The notes beneath the pieces were generated by a model. That model saw only the letters and a list, made by a program, of their open reading frames with translations, was not told where the DNA came from and made no database searches. Positions 1 through 10,567 of a stretch of 64,000 nucleotides of DNA are shown here, one piece after another. Positions within the stretch are counted from its first letter, which is position 1. Each line of letters starts with the position of its first letter. Where the stretch lies: NCBI GenBank assembly GCA_930367215.1, contig OV884060.1:205285253-205349252 (forward strand), written 5' to 3'. The stretch is from Pollenia angustigena. Lineage: Eukaryota > Arthropoda > Insecta > Diptera > Polleniidae. A program made the translations under genes and the position numbers.

Positions 1-291
1 AAAAAAACAGTTAAGACGTATAAAACACGCTGCAATCCATTTTAAATGCATTTCTACTGCATCCAAAGAACATCAATACAAAACAAAATAAACTAGAGAT
101 GTGTTCTTAGTCGATAAAATTCTATTGAATATTTTTATTTTTACAAGTCCTTATTTTAATTGATTTTTTTACTATTAAAAGCAAAAAATAACCTTTTTAG
201 AATTTGTGTTGATTCTTTAAAGAACAAATAATGGGTTTTTAATAGTTTGATAAGCTTTTTAATTAATTACAGAATCACTCTTTGTCCTTCT

Positions 292-593
292 TTACTCATC
301 AATGGAGCATAGGGCTTCAACATGTTGATTTCTCCAACGTAATCTGTCTCTAGCTTAAACTGCGGCATCGTCCCATGTGAAACCATATCGTTCAAGTTCG
401 TTTTTCACTGATCGTCTCCATGTGTTGTTTGGACGGCCACATTTTCTAGAACCTTGGGGATTCCATTTTAGTGACATTCTTGTTATATTTGTGGCATCTT
501 TTCTCAGAGTGTGGCCTATCCACCTCCATTTTCTTCTTTTTATTTGTTTGCCAATTTCTTCTTCGTGCGTTAGTTGCCAAAGATCTTGGTTGC
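292..593 (-). pseudogene. Non-LTR retrotransposon ORF2, C-terminal tail (part 2 of a split copy)
   Basis: Read on the minus strand from 593 down, the sequence encodes the tail downstream of the reverse transcriptase of a LINE-type element. Visible motifs are KWRWIGHTLRK, then NITRMSLKWNPQG, then GRPNNTWRRSV, and near the end RDRLRWRNQHVEALC. This Trp/Arg-rich tail is common in insect non-LTR ORF2 proteins that also carry LYGCETW upstream. That upstream part lies at 3060-3335, and the two halves are separated by the hAT element 602-3051. An in-frame TAA interrupts the tail just before ARDRLRW, and the terminal stop is at 292-294, so the copy is dead. The clade was not determined. Confidence 0.75.
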
Positions 594-847
594 GTAAATA
601 TTAGAGTTGTCAATTATTCGCCTTTCAACTTTGTTCGAATAGTTCAAATAATTGTTTTTTTTCGTTCGATCAAACGATTAAATCTAAAAAATTGTTCGAT
701 TAATCGATGAGAACAACGAATAAAAAAAATTATTTAATAAAAAAAAAAAAAAATACTATGGAAAATCTTCCATTCCATTCGCATAAAATTTTTATCTTAA
801 CTCCATATCGTTGTATTTCTTAAAGGCATCGTAAAACCCTTAATTCC

Positions 848-1102
848 TTAATAATCCGATACTACTCTGGATTTTCGAAAGGCGTTGGCAGACATACCAT
901 CTTCAGCTAAATTTCTGTCTACAATTTTTTCTGCAGAACAGCCCCTGCCTCTCTTAATGTATTTTTCCATTGACCCAAGTTCGGCATTTCCTGATGTCGT
1001 TGGATTATCTTCCACCACATCGTTTTCAATGGTAATATTGTGAAAAAAACATTTTTTAAAAAATATACACTCAGGTCTCGGTTTATGCGGATTCAAATAC
1101 AT
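848..1102 (-). pseudogene. Possible hAT transposase N-terminal fragment
   Basis: About 84 codons on the minus strand, inside the hAT element 602-3051. The stretch MEKYIKRGRGCSAEKIV followed by EDGMSANAFRKS resembles the segment of hAT transposases just after the BED finger, where an acidic-Asp-Gly motif precedes a short helix (family pattern: a VDG-SF--I-S type block). No zinc finger, catalytic aspartates or dimerisation region remain. The reading is short and the match is by pattern only; it could be chance. Confidence 0.4.
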
Positions 1103-1420
1103 ATCTACGATTTTTAAATTAACGATTTTTTTAGAATTTTAACAGATTTTGAAAAATTAGATGTTTTTTAAGCTTTTTACCGTTTTACAACTAAAGCAAG
1201 TTTGCAGCACTGGTATATACATACGTCGTTGTTTGTTTTATGTTGAGTTTTTTCTATGCATAGCCGATACGTATGTATGAGTGTTTTCAACTTATGAAGA
1301 TCACATAATAAAAGTTTTACAATATAATAAGTACGCCGAAGGCTAATTTCGGTAAAAACAAAATCAAAAACTTAGGTCGAAGTTTAAACATCAATCGATT
1401 TTCTATTAGAATCACTTAAT

Positions 1421-2093
1421 ATTTATACCCACACCACAATAGTTGAGAGGGTATTATGCATTTGTGCTGATGTGTGTAACGCCTTAAAATAGTGGTCCTA
1501 GACCCACCTTAAAGTATACCGATCTACTCAGAATCACTTTCTGAGTCGAACTAACGATGTCCGTACGGCTGGCTGGCTGGCTGTCCATGTTACCTTGTGC
1601 GCAAAGTGAGGTCGCAATTTTACAGATAATTTGATAAAATTTGGGTCATAGGTTATTATTGGCACAAGGACCAAGCCTTCTTCCTCTCAGAAACTATCAA
1701 ACCGATTTTAATGAAATTTAAAACATAGATAGAACCATATCTATATGGACACAAAATGTATAAATTTTTGAAAAAATCTGACCACGAGGGGAGATAGGGG
1801 CAATTTCTGCCTCTCAAACCGATTTTAATGAAATTTAAAGCATAGATAGATCCATATCTATAGGTACACATTAGCTATACAGTTTTTAAAAAAAAAAGGA
1901 CCACAAGGGGAGGCTTGCCCCCTGCCTCCCCTTGTTTCTTCCTCTCACAAACTTTCAAACTGATTTTCAAGAAGTTTATAAACATAGATAAATCCATATT
2001 TACATGGACACATAAGCATGATATGTTTTTAAATACTGTGGTGTAGGGTATCATATGGTCGGGTTTGACCGACTATACTTTCTTACTTGTTTT
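1421..2093 (+). repeat. Dispersed repeat family A, near-complete copy
   Basis: Starts with a TATACCCACACCACAATAG-type end and finishes with GTGTAGGGTATCATATGGTC followed by the hairpin GTCGGGTTTGACCGAC and CTTTCTTACTTGTT. The same ending recurs at 15366-15418, 60550-60613 and, inverted, 63040-63115. The interior carries internal duplications: blocks of AAACCGATTTTAATGAAATTTA recur at about 1695, 1815 and 1957. No protein is encoded. It sits inside the hAT 602-3051. The superfamily is not established. Confidence 0.7.
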
Positions 2094-3059
2094 TTGTTTG
2101 ATTTGTTTTTAGGTCGAGAAGATCATTTTACAAACAATCTTTGAACACTTTACCACCCCTTAACTCGACAAATAGACATCTTAGAAAAAAATATTTCGCA
2201 CACTTATTCATATCTTCTAGAACTATAGTTATGCAAAATATAAAGGAATTATGAAAATTTTTTTATTGGGTTGTCCGCTTCACAAATAATGCCTCAAATA
2301 TATTTTTGTTGATTTTTTTATGCGGTTTTGTTTTGATTTTTTAATGATAATTTGAATTTATGCGATTTTTCAGAATTTTATGCTAATTCAATTTGTGCTA
2401 TTTTTTTGGAACGCATTTATCGCAAACAACATTTTATACTTTCAAGATATGATTTATATAAATCAGTTCTTTATTTTTAGTTTTTTGGTTATTTTTAAAT
2501 ACTTCATCCGAAATTGAAAAATTCTCTTTCTTGAAAATTTTTTAACGTTTGAGAAGGTAAGTTGCAAAACTCGAAATATTCTGATTGCATCAATGTATGT
2601 CCGTGCTAAAATCATGGAAGAGGACATAAATTGATACAATTAGTATATTTCTTCTCATAAAGCGCCAAAAGAACTGTTAGAATGAATTGTCATTTCGTAT
2701 TTTTAATTTTGTAACGAACAAGTATTGCAACTAACCAACTCAATTGTTTGTTAAGATTTGAAATACAATGAGTGCTCCACACGGTTTTTGCTTACAAAAC
2801 ATTGAGATAAATTACAACCAGGGCTATCGCCACAATATTTTTAAACTTTCCTACATTTTGTATAAAATCACTAACAACGTTTGAAAATAAATCATATTTT
2901 TAGCTTTTATTTAGTATATTTGTTCGATTAATCGACATTAATTAATCGATTTATTCGTTATTCGAAAATCGTCGTTTTAAAATTATTCGAACAAGAGTTT
3001 GGTTTTGTTTGATCGATTAATCGAATTATTCTTAATCGGTTGACAACTCTAGTAAATAT

Positions 3060-3335
3060 TTTATGAATAATACGAAGACATTTATTTAAACACACTTGAA
3101 GTTTCCTGGTCGTGCCTATGGATACCAACCAGGTTTCACAACCATAAAGCAAAATGGGTTTGACATATGCTTTGAATATCCTCAGTTTGGTGTTCTTATT
3201 TATTTGCGTTGAGCGCCAGACTGCGTTAAGTCTACCGAATGCTGCTCTTGCTCGGTTGATTTGATTGGCTACGACGTCTTTTGTTCCGCCTGATGTTGTT
3301 ATTATGCTTACAGAATTACAGAATATATCGTTCAA
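3060..3335 (-). pseudogene. Non-LTR retrotransposon ORF2, post-RT segment (part 1 of a split copy)
   Basis: The minus-strand reading begins SIITTSGGTKDVVANQINRA and continues through RLNAVWRSTQINKNTKLRI, then KAYVKPILLYGCETW. The PILLYGCETW block is the hallmark of the region after the reverse-transcriptase palm in many insect LINE ORF2 proteins. The reading then runs into the hAT at 3051 and resumes at 593. The 5' side above 3335 loses homology, so the copy is 5'-truncated as is usual for LINEs. Confidence 0.8.
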
Positions 3336-3616
3336 AATATTATCGACATTTAATTTTCTCTACATGCCAATATATGTTTTGTCAGTTACAACTTTAGTTA
3401 TGAAATCTGAATAAATGCCATAGTATTGACAGACGATTTTACACTATTTGGAAATGATAGGCCATCATCGGTTCACGAAAACAGAGTTGTATTAATTCTT
3501 AAAGAGTTATTTGTGCCGAATATTATCTAGATATGAGATTTTTTGCCTAAAAGGGATTTTAGGGATTTATTGGTGTTAACATTTAAAAGCAAGTTAAAGC
3601 TATTTGTGAATGGGAA

Positions 3617-4776
3617 TAGGCTTCCCAACCGTACTTTATAATAAAGTATTGTACGTTATTTCGAGTAATTGTACTCTATACTTTATGAGAATTCAAAATA
3701 GATTCAGGTTATATTAGTCAGGGTTTTAGTAGTCATAAAAGTGTAATACTTATTGTACAAGTTTTGTTTTTTAGAAAAACTAAAGAACAACTTATTAATA
3801 TTAGTCAGGGCCATTTGTTGATGCTTTTTATATTGGCAGAACGATTTTTCAAAAAAGAAAAAATCTGACAGCACTTTTTCGCTTGTTTGTTTTGTTTGAG
3901 TTCAATATCTGCCTGTTTTTAAAACACGAGTGCAAAACTCTTTCAAATTACTGCCTGCTTTTATATTGCGAGAACAGAAGTGACTCGTTTAACTAACATT
4001 TAAAACAAAATTTCAAAATGTCGATTCCTTAAGCGGGCTCCCATACAAAATGTTTAATACTGACTAGAAACATATTGAAGAAAACGTACCATAACAGCCA
4101 AGGAGTCGCCTTAACAATTTCTCGAGACATACTTGCCCCCTATCACCACTTCTTAAGGGAGCTCCCATACAAATTTTGCGTTTTATGAAATATTTAATTT
4201 AATTAAAATTTTTCGACTTTTGTGAATATAATCAAAAGTTCTTAACAGATTTTAATCATTTATAATATAAAGCTTGTTTTGTTTGAGGCTTTGTTTTTTT
4301 GTATGTCTGGAAAAAATTAGAAGCATATCTTTTATTTGGTATAGATTTTTAACAAACAAAAATTTCGAAATGTTGCCAAAAAATTATTTTTGTTGCCAAA
4401 AAAAAAAAAAATATATGTTTCTTAAACGACTGCGCATGTTAAAAAAAAATTTTACGTTTAAAGTAAATTTTATTGCGATTTTCGTTTTTTTTTTTGGTAA
4501 TTTCAGTAAACTGAACCGTTTTTAACCGGTATTGGATTCTGCGTACCCGAATTAGGTTAAAGCGCCAGTTGCCCGGCTTGTCTCAAAAAAAAAAAGTGTC
4601 AAATTCTAGCACAGTGTAATTTTTTGATAAATCTTGCGAAAAGCAATAAAAAAACGTTTTTAAATATAACAATAAAAAGAAATAAATTGTACTTTATATT
4701 TATACTGTGTACTTTTTTTTCTTAACCTTTAATAATCAATGTACTTTAATTGATACAAAAAAAGTTGGGAACCCTA
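3617..4776. mobile_element. Non-autonomous hAT-like element
   Basis: Termini TAGGCTTCCCAAC (3617) and the inverse of TAGGGTTCCCAAC (ending 4776). Flanks are aatgggaa (3609-3616) and gatgggaa (4777-4784), seven of eight matching, which fits a hAT-type TSD with one mutation. The interior has no transposase. It contains a fragment (about 4490-4617) related to the CACTA-like element at 54030-54477, plus repeated TACTTTATA motifs near both ends. The comparison with the copy of family D at 38930 supports the same insertion point. Confidence 0.65.
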
Positions 4777-4822
4777 GATGGGAACATTGGGCAAATATGA
4801 ACCGATTCTAACAAATTCTAAA

Positions 4823-4922
4823 TTTTTTGTCATACCAAACGTCAAACTTCATATAAAAAAAACGCTGACAAAAATTTTAAAGTTTTCTTTATATGCACTT
4901 TGACATTTGGCATTGACAGGTG
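4823..4922. mobile_element. Short hairpin MITE, copy 1
   Basis: About 100 bp with a TGTCATACCAAACGTCAA arm and a degraded opposing arm (TTGACATTTGGCATTGACAG). It is the same element as 10239-10373, where both arms are nearly perfect. Interior AACGCTGACAAAAATTTTAAAG is conserved between the two. It lies in a family D repeat. Confidence 0.6.
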
Positions 4923-5425
4923 AAGAACCCATGTAAAAGAATTTAATTTGCAGTAAAATATTTTTGGGGCGGATTCAATCTTAATACAAACATAATTTAA
5001 TGGTTTATGGACAGAAAGAGTCTAATTTGGAAAGAAGTTTTTATTGTAGACCGATTCTCACCATTTACACAGACTTCATCCTTAGTACAATTAAAAAGTG
5101 TATTCACCAAATTTGATCAAATTATCTACAAGATTGCAATTGCACTTTGCGGAAAGCTCTTGTAGGCATCTAAAAAATTTAACTTGTATCAAAATAAAAG
5201 CCATAAAAACTTAAAATATGCAGCAAAAAGGCTCTTTTAAGCAAATTAGTATGTAAAAAAAATGCTCCAAACGATAAAATATGCAAAAATATGCACTAAC
5301 AAATCGATGCCAAAATTCATAAAAAGCTCTAAAATGGATTAATATATTGTTTTTGCCTTCATTGGTCGCACAAGGAAAAACATGCAATTGCATATTTCTG
5401 GTTTCCCTGCTGCTGACCTTCATAT

Positions 5426-6935
5426 CATATTTTAAATGTTATAGTATTTCTAACAAAAAGGAAGGACAATTATTGTCCTTTTTGAGATGATAATAAGAAA
5501 AAGAAATACAAAGTCGTGGTACATACCATCGGGAATGCTCTGAAAACCGAAAAAAGCTTAACATTTGCGATTCTGACTTGAATTCCCACAATAGCTGTTC
5601 TGGTTAAACGCAATCGAAAGAAGTTTGGCGACTTTAAATCGCAAAAGATTGCTCATGGAAACTAGAATAATTTAAAAGAAACTATGGTAGATCGCAAAAC
5701 ACATGAGTTACAGAACACTAGAATATAAATCTGGCGTTTTGCGATTTCAAAGAAAAATAGCATGTTCTCTTCCCCTCTCACCAAAAAACTTAGACTTTCT
5801 GAAATAAAAGGCAAATCACGAGTTTTGGGCAAATGAGCCACTGTGCGTTGGCAGGGATTGAGAAACACCGCACCAAACATATACTGTACTTAAGCGTGTG
5901 CTGCTGTCCCTAATGGGCGGATCTTTGGATTCTTCGTAATCCAAATCCTGCAGTTTTTCTCGTTGACGTAGCCATTCGTAGGAAATAAGCTTCATCGCTA
6001 GTTATGAAATCAAAAATAAAATCCAAAACAATGATTTGTTGGTTTGGAAAATTAAATTAAATTGTTTGCTTGATATAAACAGGGAGGCTAATAACGCCAC
6101 TGGACGTGTTAAGCACTGGTATTCTCTAATCATGAATTGGGTATGGAAGGCTGCCTCTACTGAAGTTTCACTTGCAGAGAACTCGAATTAATTTGCATAC
6201 TGGAAAGTTTCTTAAATTCACTACATGCAAAAAGAGGAACATTTTTAATATACAAAACTTTCCTCAAACAAAGATCTCCACTTGTTTTGTCAGTCACTGT
6301 ATAGAAACATTGGTACTCATTTATTTCTGTATTTACTTGTTTTTTTTTAATATTAACTTTAAACAAAATTTCGCAATCTTTTTTTTGAACTTAAGCTTAA
6401 AAAACCATTTTGAATTCTTTTGCACATTTTTGTTTTTATTATTGATTTTGGGCAATTTACATTCTCTTTAGACAAATGACCGTTAAAAATCTAATTCCAT
6501 ACGCTTAATTTAATTTATTTTTTTTATATACCTCTTTGGCGTTACTTTAATAAAAAAAAGAAAGAAAAAACCATCTCATGTCAATAGTTTTTTTGTATAA
6601 AAAAAAATAAATTTGTTTTAAATTTTTGAAATAAAATGGAAAAAAAATTATTTAAACGGTTTTTTAAAAACGAACAAAAACTTTGGAAGACACAATTAAG
6701 TTCCGTTCGTATTATAAACATTCTTTATGTTATTCTTTCGCTTAAGACTTATTAAGATGTCTTTTGTTTGAGTTCATAGTTTGATATTGTTAATTATAAA
6801 TCGAAAATAAAAATTAGCATGTTGACTAGATTCAGCAGATTTTAATTGACCTTTAAATGAGTGAGTTATACAGCAAATTTTTTCTAAAAGAACAATGATC
6901 ACAAATTATAGAACGATATTTTATTATACGCTCAC
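5426..6935. other. No gene recognised; one decayed mariner trace
   Basis: A/T-rich DNA. On the minus strand at about 5860-6005 the reading FITSDEAYFL resembles the first catalytic-aspartate block of Tc1/mariner transposases (family pattern FSDEAHF), and a nearby FGAVFLNP segment could be a frameshifted remnant of the VWCGL block. The rest shows no motif I can name. Small readings such as the 99-codon one at 6172-6471 are low-complexity Phe/Leu/Asn translations and look random. Confidence 0.4.
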
Positions 6936-6990
6936 CACAATAATGGTAGCGTTTGTGCTGATGTTTGAAACACCTTTAAGGCCCAAATTT
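6936..6990 (+). repeat. Fragment of repeat family A
   Basis: The CTCACCACAATAATGGTAGC and TTTGTGCTGATG sequence matches the 5' end of family A at 1430-1490 and 59215-59265. Confidence 0.5.
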
Positions 6991-7036
6991 ACAATCATTA
7001 GTTAATTATTAATAAATTAAAATGATAGCTATTGGT

Positions 7037-7143
7037 CAGGGCTTTGGAGTCGCCAAGAAAAAGTGATACCTCCGACTCCATCCGCTGACATTTTTTAAGT
7101 ACGACTCCGACTCCGATTCCAACTCCGACTCCTACTCTAACCT
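7037..7143. repeat. GACTCC-type hexanucleotide repeat, possibly a hAT terminus
   Basis: Imperfect CGACTCCGACTCC units follow CAGGGCTTTGGAGTCG at 7037. The CAGGG start with inward GAGTCG/CGACTC motifs resembles a hAT end with subterminal repeats, but no matching second end or TSD was found. Confidence 0.4.
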
Positions 7144-7809
7144 TGATGCTAAATGTATATGAGACTGGTCCTTATTTGACCTTAAACCTTTTTTTTAAGG
7201 TAGTACCATTTTAATGGTTAAATATAGCAAGAAAATGATTCTGGAAAAATTTAAAAGCTTTAATATAATTATTTACATATGTGTAGGTTAGAGGCAAAAC
7301 ACGTTCATTGCACTTTATAGATTAAATTTTGGAACGAATTTCCAAAAGAAACGAGTTTTGCAACAATACATATGGAATCGAACTAATTTTGCACCACACT
7401 ATAGCCCACCAGGAAAATTAATCACTAAACCTTAGTAAATTTTAAAAATTATATTACTAATTTATTAAAATAGTGCAAGCAGTGCTAACAATGAAGTAAA
7501 AGCTCTGTAGGGGAGAGATGAACTACACCAATTCACATCTCAAATCACGATTTGTATACTATTGGAATCAGAATTTTTCCTCTATCGATGTGTGAATTTC
7601 CATAAGTATTGTCTAATGAAGTTTTCGAAAAGTTGAAAACAAAACCAAATTGATAAGACGTAAAGGGCATCAAGTGTAATTAGTGTTGTTTACAACTGAA
7701 TTTGTAGAGGCAAAGAACATCAGCAGTCCTTTTTTGAAAATTGTGAAGTGAGGTCTTTTGTTTTTAATATAGACAAATAAAAACACTGCCCTTTTGGTAT
7801 TATTTTAAT
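7144..7809. other. No gene recognised
   Basis: A/T-rich spacer between the GACTCC repeat and the mariner element at 7810. I see no coding, RNA or TIR signal. Confidence 0.5.
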
Positions 7810-8732
7810 GGGTGATTTTTTAGCTATTATCTTTTTGGCAACTCTGATTTAAACAGCTGACGCACTTTTCGTGTTTTGTTTCACTGTCAAACATCTTCAG
7901 TTTCGTCTATAATTTAACCATGAATCGTCATACAAACGAACAACGCTTGCAAATTATTGAATTTTATTATCAAAATGCGTGCTCTGTTAAGAAAGTTCAT
8001 CGCGCTCTTCTTCCATTTTATGGTCAGTTTAATCAACCAACTGAAGCGGCTATTCGGTACGTTAATAAGCCGAATTGTCGATTCTGGAGTGAAGATCAGC
8101 CAGAAGCATTGCAAGAGCTACCAATGCATCCAGATAAAGTCAGTTTGGTGCGGTTTATGGGCTGGTGGCATCGTTGGACCGTACTTTTTCAAAGATGATG
8201 CGAATCGTAACGTAACTGTGAATGGTGAGAACTACCGTGCGATGTTATCCAACTTTTTTTTACCCAAAATGCAAGAGCTTGACTTGCATGACGTGTGGTT
8301 TCAACAAGACGGTGCCACATGCCACACAGCACGGTTAACAATGGACTTATTAAGAGGCGAGTTCGGTGAACGTTTTATTTCACGTTCTGGACCGGTAAAT
8401 TGGCCACCTAGATCGTGCGCCTTTAGACTATTTTTGTTGGGCTATGTTAAAGCTCATGTCTATACACACATGCCCGCTTCAATTGACGCATTGGAAGACA
8501 ACATTGAAGCATTTATTCATGAGATACCGGCCGAAATGTTGGAAAGAGTATGCCAAAATTGGACTAAGCGGATGGACAATTTGAGGCGCAGTCACGGTCA
8601 ACATTTGCATAAAATAATCTTCAAACATTAAATTATATGGACCGTACAATCGATTCAAATAAAGATTTCATGCATTTTTCTGAATTTGATGTGTTTTTTT
8701 TAAACTTTCCTATAGCTCTTAAAAAATCACCC
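7810..8732 (+). mobile_element. Mariner-superfamily element (DD41D-like), internally deleted
   Basis: Inverted ends GGGTGATTTTTTAGCTAT at 7810 and TAAAAAATCACCC ending at 8732. The single gene reads rightward (7920-8631). Its sequence matches the partial copies at 11705-12345. A TA target duplication is not obvious at the present edges, probably through mutation. The gene has lost its middle third, so this copy is non-autonomous. Confidence 0.8.
7920..8631 (+). pseudogene. Mariner-type transposase, deleted and frameshifted
   Basis: The N-terminal helix-turn-helix begins MNRHTNEQRLQIIEFYYQN. After NQPTEAAIR the reading jumps straight to YVNKPNCRFWSED, an in-frame deletion that removes about 120 residues (by comparison with the usual ~345-residue length), including the first catalytic Asp block. 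Near 8141 two bases are missing relative to the copy at 11820, shifting frame before WCGLWAGGIVGPYFFKDDAN. The second catalytic block WFQQDGATCHT is intact. At the third block (about 8415) a small deletion turns the expected Asp-containing motif into SCAFRLFLLGY, so the third catalytic residue is lost. In unmutated relatives the second-to-third Asp spacing would be 41 residues. The C-terminus ends RSHGQHLHKIIFKH. Confidence 0.85.
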
Positions 8733-9371
8733 GATATTTGTTTAGTCAAATATTTCGATTAACTTTGTTAATCATAGGGTGTTTGTGAAACGGTAGCATA
8801 GTCCTCATGAAAGTAAAATTTTGAAATTGTTGAGGTAAATAAAATTTCACTAGTCCTGGGGGCTAGTATAAATTTTGACATTAGCGCAGAAATTCTTGAA
8901 AATTTTAATTCACCACACAATTTTACTATCGTTTCACACACGTTTTTCAACATGCAGATCCGCCTTCTGTTGTTACTTGTATTATTTGTATAAAACATTT
9001 TAAAGAGAAAAGTAAGGTAAAAAAATTGTTGTAAGCGTTTTTTGGGAAAAAGCATACCTTTTGTTGTTGGTTGGACTTGGTGCAGTTTGTCTCAAGGGAT
9101 TGAGCAGTACCAATACCATCATGGAAGGTAAAGAACACCAAGTTCAATTTAATAAGTAAAGGTATTTCCGTTCCATAATAAATATTAAGCCTACAATAAT
9201 TACAGTATTCTGAAATTATTTTTAGGTTAACCCCCACATTGATGGGAATTATATCTGGAACAATGAATTTTTCCAAGTTCCTTTTCCTTTGATAATAGAA
9301 AATATCATTTAATTTGAAGGTTGGAATTTAAAATGAAGTTCACTTAGTAATTCCATTACAGGAGATACAGC
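8733..9371. other. No gene recognised
   Basis: A/T-rich stretch with short overlapping minus-strand readings (8768-9276) of about 100 codons. They show no domain and have ordinary composition for non-coding DNA. It may be unique sequence, because it ends at the clean target duplication of the hAT at 9372. Confidence 0.4.
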
Positions 9372-9761
9372 CAGGGCTGCCAGATCAATTTGTGAAGAAA
9401 TAGTCAATTTCCTGAGAAAAAATAAGAAAATCGTCTTTTTCGTTTCGAAAAATCGTCAAAAAAAATCGGACAACTTAAAATTTAGTTTTTTTTAACAATT
9501 TTTGTTCGATTTTTGTAAAAAAAAAACATTCAAACAAAAACATAATTACTTCATACTTAGCAAACAGGGAGTCTCTTTGATCGTTGATGACGACATTTTT
9601 TAATCGTAGAAGATTCTTCACTCGGAAAAAACTGTAATACGGCTGAGATTCTTCCATAGCACAGCGAAAGGCGCTATTTCAATCGTTTAAGACGTGGGTG
9701 AAGATTATCTAACGAGTCTTTTATGTCAAGAACCGTATGAGACTCATGTGATATTCACCCG

Positions 9762-9889
9762 TATTGTGTTTGCCGTTTTTAAAATACGCCTACGACTGTT
9801 TGGTAATAGATTAAAGAGAATGTGAACTTTCTTCCTTTAATCTACTACCAAACAGTCGTAGGCGTATTTTTAATACGCCAAACACAATA
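9762..9889. mobile_element. Hairpin MITE nested in a hAT
   Basis: Two arms of about 55 bp, beginning TATTGTGTTTG on the left and ending CAAACACAATA on the right. They share ATACGCCTACGACTGTTTGG with its inverse and are separated by a roughly 15-bp loop. No coding capacity. Confidence 0.8.
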
Positions 9890-10238
9890 AGGTTGAATCA
9901 CATACTACCCGTAAAATTTTCGCCGTATAATTGTTGAAAATATTATTTATACAGAAAGTCGTAAAAGGTTCATTCCATCATGGTTTGACGAAAGATATAC
10001 AAAGTGTAACATTGTTGTTGTTGTACTCTGAAAATAATCATTTAAAGATGTTCTTAAGACTTGCATATTACAGCCTAAACAAAAGCGGCACGCGTTTTCT
10101 AGTTTTTGAATAGAGCGGCCTCATAGCTTTGCAATTGGAAACCCGATTTTGAAAGCTCGTTTAATAGTGAAGTTTGCCGCTATTGTTAATTAATAATGGC
10201 AATTCAGCTATTTTTTGGTCAACGAAAACAACGTCGGG

Positions 10239-10373
10239 TCTTCAACTGACAATTTTTTGTCATACCAAACGTCAAAATTCATATGAAAAAAACGCTGACA
10301 AAAATTTTAAAGTTTTTTTATATGGACTTTGATGTTTGGTATGACAAAAAATTGTCAGGTGAAGAGCACTTGT
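10239..10373. mobile_element. Short hairpin MITE, copy 2
   Basis: Arms CTTCAACTGACAATTTTTTG and its near-inverse ending ATTGTCAGGTGAAG. The arms are almost perfect, and the TGTCATACCAAACGTCAA block is inverted on the right. Related to 4823-4922. It is inserted in the hAT 9372-10559. Confidence 0.8.
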
Positions 10374-10567
10374 AACGTACGTCTGTTAAACATTCCAAGA
10401 TTAAAAAACGAACGTGTCAGAAAATTTAGTGTTTTATTCAGAATTTGGAGACTGAAAAAAATCGTCACTTTATATAAAAAATCAGCAAATCGGCACTTTG
10501 ATAATTCCGGAACAAAAAATCGTCAAAATGATGATAAATCGTCAAATCTGGCAGCCCTGGATACAGC

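Larger units (their letters stand above)
602..3051. mobile_element. hAT-superfamily DNA transposon, degenerate, inserted in a LINE
   Basis: The ends are inverted: TAGAGTTGTCAA at 602 and TTGACAACTCTA ending at 3051. They are flanked by an identical 8-bp direct duplication gtaaatat (594-601 and 3052-3059). Eight-base TSDs with a TAGNG terminus are the hAT signature. Subterminal DNA on both sides is rich in ATTAATCGA/TTCGATTAAT motifs, likely transposase-binding repeats. The interior keeps only a fragment of a possible transposase (848-1102, minus) and holds a second nested repeat (1421-2093). The insertion separates the two halves of a LINE ORF, so it is younger than the LINE. Confidence 0.85.
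3516..5425. repeat. Dispersed repeat family D, copy 1, split by two insertions
   Basis: Segments 3516-3616 and 4777-5425 align with 38930-39765 in the same order. Shared landmarks are TTAGGGATTT and TGTTAACATTTAAAAG, then AGAGTCTAATTTGGA with GACCGATTCTCACCATTT, and near the end ATGCAATTGCATATTTCTGG. Copy 1 is interrupted by a hAT element (3617-4776) and by a miniature hairpin element (4823-4922). No coding capacity is visible. Confidence 0.65.
9372..10559. mobile_element. Non-autonomous hAT element with nested hairpins
   Basis: Ends CAGGGCTGCCAGAT (9372) and ATCTGGCAGCCCTG (ending 10559) are perfectly inverted over 14 bp. The flanking 8-bp duplication is gatacagc (9364-9371 and 10560-10567), identical on both sides. 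Subterminal AAAATCGTC/AATCGTCAAA motifs recur near both ends. No transposase is present. The element carries two inserted hairpin elements (9762-9889 and 10239-10373), so its own core is under 1 kb. Confidence 0.9.

Noticed and set aside
377..710. Two plus-strand readings of 75-79 codons
   Set aside because: They are antisense shadows of the LINE tail read on the minus strand, where WRWIGHTLRK and related motifs lie.
1421..2093. Helitron assignment for repeat family A because of its terminal hairpin
   Set aside because: No TC start, no CTRR end and no insertion between A and T could be shown; left unclassified.
4274..4525. 83-codon Phe/Lys/Asn-rich reading
   Set aside because: Translation of poly(A)/poly(T)-rich repeat DNA inside a hAT; no domain, and the sequence recurs as non-coding repeat at 54100-54300.
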